Source of the DNA: Streptomyces rhizoryzae
GTDB lineage: Bacteria; Actinomycetota; Actinomycetes; Streptomycetales; Streptomycetaceae
Direction: 5' to 3'
DNA: 56,182 bases
NCBI RefSeq assembly: GCF_023155275.1
Contig: NZ_JALMUV010000050.1
Span: forward strand, 1 to 56,182
A program made the translations under genes and the position numbers. Of this stretch, positions 49,967-56,182 are shown one piece after another (positions within the stretch are counted from its first letter, which is position 1; every line of letters starts with the position of its first letter). Below the pieces are notes generated by a model. The model was not told where the DNA came from. It saw only the letters and a program-made list of their open reading frames with translations, and did no database searches.

Positions 49967-50331
49967 GACCCTTGGGTGCCGGGTGCCGGGTGCCGGGTGC
50001 CGGGTGCCGGGTGCCGGGTGCCGGGTGCCGCGTGCCGGTGTGGGTGCCCTGCGCTGAGCGCAGTTACTGCATCGCCCTATCTGTCCCGCCCTGCCTCGGC
50101 CCGGTGCTGACCGGCGCCGGCCGGCGCGGGCCGGTTCCGGTACCGCCCGCTGGCCGCTCGGTCTTCCGTCTGTCTTGTCGGCGCTGCGTGGCCTTGTCTG
50201 TGCTCGGTGGCCCGGCCCGTTCGCCGTACTGTGAGACTCGCCTCCCGTCGCGGTGCCCCGGCCGGTTAGGCTCATCGGCAAGCCGCCGCGGTGCGTGGGC
50301 GCGAGTCGCGGCGAACCACAGGAGGATTCGT
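49967..50331. other. Intergenic region with tandem repeat
   Basis: Apart from the 7-bp repeat this stretch holds no gene. The promoter of ohr should be near its right end; I cannot place it firmly. Confidence 0.5.
49974..50036. repeat. 7-bp tandem repeat GGGTGCC
   Basis: Eight perfect copies (49974-50029) and one copy with a single change (50030-50036) begin eight bases after the oxidoreductase stop. They can read through all frames because 7 is not a multiple of 3. Confidence 0.9.
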
Positions 50332-50760
50332 ATGTCCATCCAGACCGTCGACGTCGTCTACACCGCCGTCGCCACCGCTGAGAACGGCCGCGACGGCCGC
50401 GTCGCGAGCGACGACGGCAAGCTCGACGTCGTCGTCAACCCGCCCAAGGAGCAGGGCGGCAGCGGCGCCGGTACCAACCCCGAGCAGCTCTTCGCGGCGG
50501 GCTACAGCGCCTGCTTCCAGGGCGCGCTCAGCGTCGTCGCCCGCCGGGAGAACGCTGACGTCTCCGGCTCCCGGGTGACTGCCAAGGTCGGTATCGGCAA
50601 GACCGCCGAGGGTGCCTTCGGCCTCGCCGTCGAGATCATCGCCTCGATCCCCAACGTCGACGAGGCCACCGCCAAGGACCTCGTGGAGAAGGCGCACCAG
50701 GTGTGCCCGTACTCCAGCGCGACCCGCGGCAACATCGAGGTCAAGCTGACCGTCGCCTGA
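50332..50760 (+). CDS. ohr: Organic hydroperoxide resistance protein
   Basis: The 142-aa protein has the two Ohr cysteines, in YSACFQGAL (near residue 62) and in HQVCPYSSATRGN (near residue 125). PEQLFAAGY and the conserved Arg region are present. It reduces organic peroxides with a lipoyl-type dithiol. ATG 50332 has AGGAGG upstream. No OhrR-type gene is adjacent: the nearby MarR protein lacks the N-terminal sensing Cys. Confidence 0.93.
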   Translation: MSIQTVDVVYTAVATAENGRDGRVASDDGKLDVVVNPPKEQGGSGAGTNPEQLFAAGYSACFQGALSVVARRENADVSGSRVTAKVGIGKTAEGAFGLAVEIIASIPNVDEATAKDLVEKAHQVCPYSSATRGNIEVKLTVA

Positions 50761-50777
50761 GGCGGTTCGGGCAACCT

Positions 50778-50814
50778 GGCCGCGGCTGGGCGGCTCGTCC
50801 GGCCAGCCGCGGCC
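50778..50814 (+). terminator. Terminator of ohr
   Basis: GGCCGCGGCTGG at 50778-50789 pairs perfectly with 50803-50814. A second hairpin with one wobble lies at 50890-50920. Confidence 0.75.
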
Positions 50815-50820
50815 CGCGCG

Positions 50821-51159
50821 ACACGGGCCGCTCGCTCAGCTCGGTAGCTGAGGTGGTGCGTCCGGCTCGGGCGTCCGTCGCGTTCGCAGAGGGCCGCATC
50901 CCGTCATGGGGTGCGGCCCTCGGCCGTTCCTGGCCATCGGGGGCGGGGAGGGGAGGGTTCCGCCTCGTCATCCGCGTGGCGGGGCGGGGTGAGGTGGGGC
51001 CGCCCCGGTGGAGCCCCGTGCGGTGGGGTGGGGGCCGGGCGCGTGTCGTCAGTGGCGCGGGGGTCCGGCCGTCTCTCGGTCCGACGGGTAGCCCGGCCTG
51101 CGTCCGACGGCTGCCAGCATGTGACGCAGGCAACATTCTCGGCCTCTTGACGCATCAGC
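50821..51159. other. Intergenic region before the LacI gene
   Basis: It contains a hairpin at 50890-50920 and a G-rich stretch. There is no convincing gene. Confidence 0.5.
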
Positions 51160-51210
51160 CGTGTAATCGATTACGTAGCCCTCACGCGAGTGCGCGTAAT
51201 CGATTACACG
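51160..51210. promoter_or_regulatory. Twin LacI-type operators
   Basis: CGTGTAATCGATTACG at 51160-51175 and its exact reverse complement CGTAATCGATTACACG at 51195-51210 both contain the palindrome GTAATCGATTAC. The centres are 33 bp apart, close to three helical turns, so two dimers could bind the same face. The sites lie just upstream of the LacI-family gene, suggesting autoregulation. Confidence 0.8.
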
Positions 51211-51234
51211 AGCAGGACGGGCGGCGATGGCGCC

Positions 51235-52236
51235 ATGGCGAACATCAAGGATGTGGCGGAGCGGGCGGGGGTCTCCGTCGCCACCGTCTCCCGAGTCCTC
51301 AACGGCAACAGCCCGGTCGCCGAGACCCGCGAGCGGGTGCTCGCCGCCGTACGGGAGCTGGGTTACCGCCCCAACAACGTCGCCCGCGCCCTGCGCACCG
51401 CCCGGACCGGCGCGCTCGGCCTGGTGATCAGCGACCTCACCAACCCGTTCTTCACCGAACTGGCCGACGCCGTCGAGGACGCCGCCCGCGGCCTCGGCTA
51501 CAGCCTCGTCATCGGCAACGCCGGCGAACGCCCCGCTCAACAGGACGACTACATCCGCACCCTGCTCGACCGCCGGATCGACGGCCTGCTGGTCAGTTCG
51601 GCCGGCACCGGCTCGGCGATGCTCCGCGAGGTCGTCGCCTCCGGCACCCCGCTCGTCCTGCTCGACCGCGCCGTCCCCGGCATCGACGCGCCGTGCGTCC
51701 GCGCCGACGGCCGCGCCGCGCTCACCGACCTCGCCGCCCACCTCGCCGCGCTCGGCCGCCGCCGCCCTGCGGTGATCGTCGCCCCGGCCGGCACCCCCAC
51801 CGGTGATGAACGGCTGGAACTCTTCCGTACGGTGCTGGCCGGCCACGGCATCGCACTGCCCGGCGAACGGGTCGGGGCCACCCCCGATCTCCAGCCCAGC
51901 GGCGGTCGCCGGGTGATGAGCGGCTTCCTGGACCTGCCCGAACCACCGGACGCCGTGCTGGCCACCGACAACCTGATGGCGCTCGGCGCGATGGACGAAC
52001 TCCGCGCCCGCGGCCTGCGGGTTCCCGACGACGTGGCGCTGGTGGTCTACGACGACGTGCCGTGGTTCGCGCACACCGACCCGCCGCTGACCGCCATCGC
52101 CCAGCCCACCCGCGAACTGGGCCGGGCCGCGGTGCGCACCCTCCTAGAACGGATCGAGGGCCGTCCCGCCGAGTCGGTACTGCTCCCCGCCCGCCTCGTC
52201 ATCCGCCGCTCCTGCGGAGAACGGCCCGGCACATGA
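51235..52236 (+). CDS. LacI-family transcriptional regulator
   Basis: From ATG 51235 the protein is 333 aa. The helix-turn-helix and hinge read IKDVAERAGVSVATVSRVLN and RPNNVARALRT; the rest is the periplasmic-binding-like sensor (LGLVISDLTNPFFTELADAV, VVYDDVPWFA). It should bind the twin operators and sense the sugar imported by the transporter encoded downstream. An ATG at 51227 is in another frame. Confidence 0.88.
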   Translation: MANIKDVAERAGVSVATVSRVLNGNSPVAETRERVLAAVRELGYRPNNVARALRTARTGALGLVISDLTNPFFTELADAVEDAARGLGYSLVIGNAGERPAQQDDYIRTLLDRRIDGLLVSSAGTGSAMLREVVASGTPLVLLDRAVPGIDAPCVRADGRAALTDLAAHLAALGRRRPAVIVAPAGTPTGDERLELFRTVLAGHGIALPGERVGATPDLQPSGGRRVMSGFLDLPEPPDAVLATDNLMALGAMDELRARGLRVPDDVALVVYDDVPWFAHTDPPLTAIAQPTRELGRAAVRTLLERIEGRPAESVLLPARLVIRRSCGERPGT

Positions 52237-52515
52237 CCGCCCGGCCGACCACCGAACTGATCGACCAGGGCCCGGGCCGAGCACCGTTCCGGCCGCCCAC
52301 GGCCTTTCCCCCCACGGGTCAGGCCGACCAGGGGCCGGCCGCTGACACCGGCAGTCCACCTGCCGTGAACGCCCCTGCTCCTCCCTGACCACACCCTCTA
52401 CCTCCCCCTACCTCCTGGCCGCCCCCGACCGCCACCCTCCGACCACCGCACCACCCCCCCCCACAGACAAACCCCCACCCCACCCGCCCACCACCCACCC
52501 AGAGAGGGGCAGCGC

Positions 52516-54222
52516 ATGACCGGCGTCAATGACGACGTTCCGGACGGCCGCGAACTGCTGCGCGTCGAGGGGGTGACCAAGGCGTTCCCCGGCGTCCGCG
52601 CGCTGGACGGCGTCGATCTCACCCTGCGCGCCGGCGAGGTGCACGTGCTGCTCGGCGAGAACGGCGCGGGCAAGAGCACCCTGATCAAGATGCTCTCCGG
52701 CGCCCACCGCCCGGACAGCGGGCGGATCCTCGTGCACGGCGGCCCGGACGGTTCGGCCGACGGCCTCCGCGAGGTGCAGATCCGGTCCGCGCAGGACGCC
52801 GCACGGCTCGGCATCGCCACCATCTACCAGGAGTTCAACCTCGTCCCCGGGCTGACCGTCGCCGAGAACCTCTTCCTGGGCCGCCAGCCGCGCACCGCGC
52901 TCGGCCTCATCGACAAGAAGGCCATGCGCGCCCGCGCCGCCGACCTGCTGCGCCGCGTCCGCCTGGACGTCTCCCCGGCCGCACCGGTCGCCGAACTCGG
53001 CATCGCCCGGCTCCAGATGGTGGAGATCGCCAAGGCGCTCAGCCTGGACGCCCGCGTCCTGATCATGGACGAGCCGACCGCCGTCCTCACGTCCGAGGAG
53101 GTGCAGACCCTCTTCGGCATCGTCCGCGAACTCCGCGACGCCGGTGTCGGCATCATCTTCATCACCCACCACCTGGACGAGATCGGTGCGCTCGGGGATC
53201 GCGTCACCGTGCTGCGCGACGGGCGTTCGGTGGCCGAGGTGCCCGCCACCACCGGTGAGGACGACCTGATCCGGCTCATGGTCGGCCGGGACATCGCCGA
53301 GCAGTACCCGCGCCGCCGCCCCGACGCGCCGGGCCCGCCGCTGCTGCGCGTCCGCGGCCTGACCCGGCTCGGCGCCGGGCGGAACGGTGCGGGGCGGAAC
53401 GGCGCCGGGCGGAACGGTGGCGAGCGGGACGGCGCCGGAAGGGAAGGCGGTGGCCGGGACGGCGGCGCGGCCCGGCCGGTCTTCGAGGGCATCGACTTCG
53501 AGGTGCGGGCCGGTGAGGTGGTCGGACTGGCCGGCCTGGTCGGTGCCGGCCGGACCGAGGTCGCCCGGGCGGTGTTCGGCGTGGACCGCTACGACGCCGG
53601 CACCGTCGAGGTGGCCGGCGAGCGGCTGGCCCCCGGTGACGTGCGCACCGCGATGCGGGCCGGGCTCGGCCTGGTCCCCGAGGACCGCAAGGGCCAGGGC
53701 CTGGTCCTGGACGCCTCGCTCCAGGACAACCTGACGCTGGCCCGGCTCGACCGGGACACCCGCGGCGGGCTGGTCGACCGGCGCGGCCAGCGGCGCGAAG
53801 CGGCCGCGGTCGCCGAGCGGTTGCAGGTCCGGATGAGCGGTCTGGGCCAGTCCGCCCGCACCCTGTCCGGCGGCAACCAGCAGAAGATCGTCATCGGCAA
53901 GTGGCTGCTGGCGCAGACCCGGCTGCTCATCCTGGACGAGCCGACGCGCGGGATCGACGTCGGCGCCAAGGTCGAGATCTACCAGCTGATCAACGAGCTG
54001 ACCGCGGCCGGCTGCGGGGTGCTGATGATCTCCAGCGACCTGCCGGAGGTGCTCGGGATGAGCGACCGGGTGCTGGTGATGGCCCAGGGCCGGCTGACCG
54101 GCGAACTCCCTGCCGCCGAAGCCACCCAGGACGCCGTGATGGAACTGGCGCTCCAGTCCCCGCCCGGCGTCACCGGCGAAACGCACACCGACGAGAGCGC
54201 GATGGAGGGCTCCGATGTCTGA
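52516..54222 (+). CDS. CUT2 sugar ABC transporter ATP-binding protein (RbsA-like)
   Basis: The 568-aa protein holds two ATPase domains. The first has LLGENGAGKSTLIKML and VLIMDEPTAVLT; the second has the variant loop GLAGLVGAGRTE in place of a Walker A and a standard LSGGNQQK signature, as is normal for RbsA-type proteins. The linker (near residues 287-320) carries GAGRNGAGRNGAGRN and related repeats, an unusual expansion. It powers uptake through the permease encoded next, whose start lies within its last bases. Confidence 0.9.
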   Translation: MTGVNDDVPDGRELLRVEGVTKAFPGVRALDGVDLTLRAGEVHVLLGENGAGKSTLIKMLSGAHRPDSGRILVHGGPDGSADGLREVQIRSAQDAARLGIATIYQEFNLVPGLTVAENLFLGRQPRTALGLIDKKAMRARAADLLRRVRLDVSPAAPVAELGIARLQMVEIAKALSLDARVLIMDEPTAVLTSEEVQTLFGIVRELRDAGVGIIFITHHLDEIGALGDRVTVLRDGRSVAEVPATTGEDDLIRLMVGRDIAEQYPRRRPDAPGPPLLRVRGLTRLGAGRNGAGRNGAGRNGGERDGAGREGGGRDGGAARPVFEGIDFEVRAGEVVGLAGLVGAGRTEVARAVFGVDRYDAGTVEVAGERLAPGDVRTAMRAGLGLVPEDRKGQGLVLDASLQDNLTLARLDRDTRGGLVDRRGQRREAAAVAERLQVRMSGLGQSARTLSGGNQQKIVIGKWLLAQTRLLILDEPTRGIDVGAKVEIYQLINELTAAGCGVLMISSDLPEVLGMSDRVLVMAQGRLTGELPAAEATQDAVMELALQSPPGVTGETHTDESAMEGSDV

Positions 54223-55222
54223 GGTGAAGACGGCAACCGCCCCACGGGCGGTGGGCGGGGCCGCGGCGGCCCCGGACGGTTGGGGCCCGTGGTTCTCCCG
54301 GGCGGTCCTGCGCAACGGGCCGCTCGGCGGCCTGATCGCCCTGGTCGCCGTCATGGCGGCACTGTCGGGCGACTTCCTGAACGGGCAGAACCTCCTCAAC
54401 GTCGGCGTGCAGGCGTCGGTCACCGCGATCCTGGCCTTCGGCGTCACCTTCGTGATCGTCTCGGCCGGCATCGACCTGTCGGTGGGCTCGGTCGCCGCGC
54501 TGTCGGCCACCGTCACCGCCTGGGCCGCCACCGGCCAGGGCCTGCCGGTGTGGCTCGCGGTGCTGCTCGGCCTCGCGGTCGGCGTGGTCGCCGGCCTGAT
54601 ATCCGGCGCCCTGGTCGCCTACGGCCGGCTGCCCGCGTTCATCGCCACCCTGGCGATGCTGTCGGTCGGCCGCGGTCTGGCCCTGGTCGTCTCCGGCGGC
54701 ACCCCGATCCCGTTCCCCGGCGCGGTCAACCACCTCGGGGACACCCTGGGCGGCTGGCTCCCGGTGCCCGTCCTCGTCATGATCGCGATGGGGCTGGTCG
54801 CCGCGCTGATCCTGGCCCGTACGTACTCCGGCCGCGCGATGTTCGCGATCGGCGGCAACGAGGAGGCGGCCCGCCTCTCCGGGATCGACGTCGCACGCCG
54901 CAAGCTCGTGATCTACGCGCTGTCCGGCCTGTTCGCGGCGGTGGCCGGAATCGTCCTGGCGGCCCGGCTCACCTCGGCCCAGCCGCAGGCCGCCGGCGGG
55001 TACGAACTCGACGCCATCGCCGCCGTCGTCATCGGCGGGGCCAGCCTCTCCGGGGGCTCCGGCAAGGCGTCCGGCACCCTGATCGGCGCGCTGATCCTCG
55101 CCGTGCTGCGCAACGGCCTGAACCTGCTGAGCGTCTCCGCCTTCTGGCAGCAGGTCGCCACCGGTCTGGTGATCGCGCTCGCCGTCCTCCTGGACACCCT
55201 GCGGCGCCGGAGCGCGCGATGA
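54215..55222 (+). CDS. CUT2 sugar ABC transporter permease (RbsC-like)
   Basis: The 335-aa protein has about eight to ten membrane segments, SAGIDLSVGSVAALSA and GGNEEAARLSGIDVARRK, the usual landmarks of RbsC-type permeases. It starts eight bases before the ATPase stop. The N-terminal 25 residues are Ala/Gly-rich and cytoplasmic. Confidence 0.9.
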   Translation: MSEVKTATAPRAVGGAAAAPDGWGPWFSRAVLRNGPLGGLIALVAVMAALSGDFLNGQNLLNVGVQASVTAILAFGVTFVIVSAGIDLSVGSVAALSATVTAWAATGQGLPVWLAVLLGLAVGVVAGLISGALVAYGRLPAFIATLAMLSVGRGLALVVSGGTPIPFPGAVNHLGDTLGGWLPVPVLVMIAMGLVAALILARTYSGRAMFAIGGNEEAARLSGIDVARRKLVIYALSGLFAAVAGIVLAARLTSAQPQAAGGYELDAIAAVVIGGASLSGGSGKASGTLIGALILAVLRNGLNLLSVSAFWQQVATGLVIALAVLLDTLRRRSAR

Positions 55223-56136
55223 GGCGGCGCACGGCACTCCTCGGCGCGGCCCTGGCGGTCGGCGCCCTCGCCCTGACCGGCTGCGACCGCGGCGGCCACA
55301 CCGACCTCGGCCTGGCCCTGTCCACGATGAACAACCCGTTCTTCGTCGGCATCAAGAAGGGCGCGCAGGCCGAGGCCGGCGCCCGCGGGCTGCGCATCAA
55401 CATCACCGACGCGCAGAACGACCCGATGCAGCAGATCAACCAGATGGAGACCTTCACCAGCCAGCAGGTGAAGGCGGCCATCATCAACCCGGTGGATTCG
55501 GACGCCGCCGTCCCGGCCGTCGGCGTCGCCAACCGGGCCGAGGTGCCGGTGATCTCCATCGACCGCGGGGTCAACGGCGGGCGGGTCGGCTCGACCATCG
55601 CCTCCGACAACGTCGCCGGCGGCCGGCTCGCCGCGCGGACCCTGGCCGAGGCGCTCGGCGGCCGGGGCAAGGTGGCCTTCCTCGAAGGCCAGCCCGGCAC
55701 CTCCGCCGCCCGCGAACGCGGCCGGGGCTTCGAGGAGGGCATCAAGCAGTACCCGGGCATCCAGGTCGTCGCCCGGCAGCCCGCCGACTTCGACCGGACC
55801 AAGGGCATGGACGTGATGTCCAATATGCTCCAGGCACACCGCGACATCACCGGGGTGTTCGCCGCCAACGACGAGATGGCGCTCGGGGCGTCCAAGGCGC
55901 TCGGGGCCCGTTCCGGCAAGGACGTGAAGGTGGTGGCGTTCGACGGCACCCCGGACGGGGTCCGGGCCGTGCGGGACGGCACCCTCACCGCCACCGTCGC
56001 CCAGCAGCCCGAACTCCTCGGCCGGCAGGCCGTGGACTGGGCGCTGAAGGCGGCCCGCGGGGAGCGGCTGCCGCGGACGGTCAAGGTGCCGGTGGTACTG
56101 GTGACGGCGGCCAACGCGGCGAAGTTCGACGGCTGA
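55219..56136 (+). CDS. CUT2 sugar-binding lipoprotein (RbsB-like)
   Basis: ATG 55219 overlaps the permease stop by four bases and gives 305 aa. A lipoprotein signal (LLGAALAVGALALTGC) ends at Cys22. The binding domain shows LALSTMNNPFFVGIKKGAQ, VISIDRGVNGG and VFAANDEMALGASKAL, typical of ribose/galactose-type proteins. The exact sugar cannot be read from the sequence. A 7-bp tandem repeat begins at the stop. Confidence 0.9.
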   Translation: MRRRTALLGAALAVGALALTGCDRGGHTDLGLALSTMNNPFFVGIKKGAQAEAGARGLRINITDAQNDPMQQINQMETFTSQQVKAAIINPVDSDAAVPAVGVANRAEVPVISIDRGVNGGRVGSTIASDNVAGGRLAARTLAEALGGRGKVAFLEGQPGTSAARERGRGFEEGIKQYPGIQVVARQPADFDRTKGMDVMSNMLQAHRDITGVFAANDEMALGASKALGARSGKDVKVVAFDGTPDGVRAVRDGTLTATVAQQPELLGRQAVDWALKAARGERLPRTVKVPVVLVTAANAAKFDG

Positions 56137-56182
56137 CGGCTGACGGCTGACGGCTGACGGCTGACGGCTGACGGCTGACGGC
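56132..56182. repeat. 7-bp tandem repeat GGCTGAC
   Basis: About seven copies of GGCTGAC run from the stop codon of the sugar-binding protein to the window end and may continue. The stop TGA lies in the first copy. Confidence 0.9.

Noticed and set aside
48179..50760. MarR protein as OhrR controlling ohr
   Set aside because: The N-terminal sensing cysteine of OhrR is missing, the oxidoreductase gene lies between them, and the divergent promoter points to that gene instead.
54280..55218. First half of a 618-codon frame that ends in the sugar-binding protein
   Set aside because: This part is out of frame with the permease, which has membrane segments and family motifs. The lipoprotein signal at 55219 sets the true start.

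Overview
The window reads as a piece of a Streptomyces (or close actinobacterial) genome. The evidence is very high GC with GC-biased third codon positions, frequent GTG starts, mycothiol-type enzymes on the right, and actinophage-type genes (WhiB-like, DUF6093, DUF4314) on the left. It falls into three blocks.

Block 1 (about 0.6-7.0 kb) is a compact lasso-peptide biosynthetic cluster: a divergent XRE/TPR regulator, then lasA (48-aa precursor), lasC (macrolactam synthetase), lasB (leader-recognition domain fused to the leader peptidase) and lasD (ABC exporter), all rightward. The predicted product is GSNRSNNADDTEYFQ with a Gly1-Asp9 ring. The divergent region carries an 18-bp-arm perfect inverted repeat. 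A 16-bp-arm hairpin separates lasA from lasC.

Block 2 (7.06-39.2 kb) is the right part of a siphovirus-type prophage. The late module (7-22 kb) runs from head-tail connectors through tail terminator, tube, frameshifted G/GT chaperones, 1422-aa tape measure, distal tail and fibre proteins to amidase endolysin and holin; one leftward membrane-protein gene interrupts it. The early module (22-38.8 kb) holds a Sak4-like recombinase with a Cas4-like nuclease, a lambda-O-like replication protein whose gene contains five inverted-repeat iterons (a probable origin), a C5-cytosine methyltransferase, a WhiB-like regulator, an HU-like protein, a PP-loop enzyme, a RusA-like resolvase and many small unknown proteins. 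This half uses a repeated promoter (TGCATATAGAATAGA) and a repeated start-associated element (GACCTCTTGGAG), often preceded by a GC-rich hairpin. The prophage ends at the 3' half of a CAT-anticodon tRNA (39162-39209), which looks like attR.

Because that tRNA half lacks its 5' part, the intact tRNA, the integrase and the head genes should lie left of the window. If so, the lasso cluster is cargo inside the prophage, between head and tail modules. This is the main idea to test.

Block 3 (39.4-56.2 kb) is ordinary chromosome: a family 2 glycosyltransferase, a mycothiol-dependent isomerase-like protein, thioredoxin, a histidine phosphatase, an MreB-like protein, a CDF-type transporter, a DsbA/Rv2466c-like protein, a MarR regulator divergent from a quinone-type oxidoreductase, Ohr, and a LacI-controlled CUT2 sugar ABC transporter. 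This block is rich in short tandem repeats and low-complexity protein inserts that the prophage does not share.
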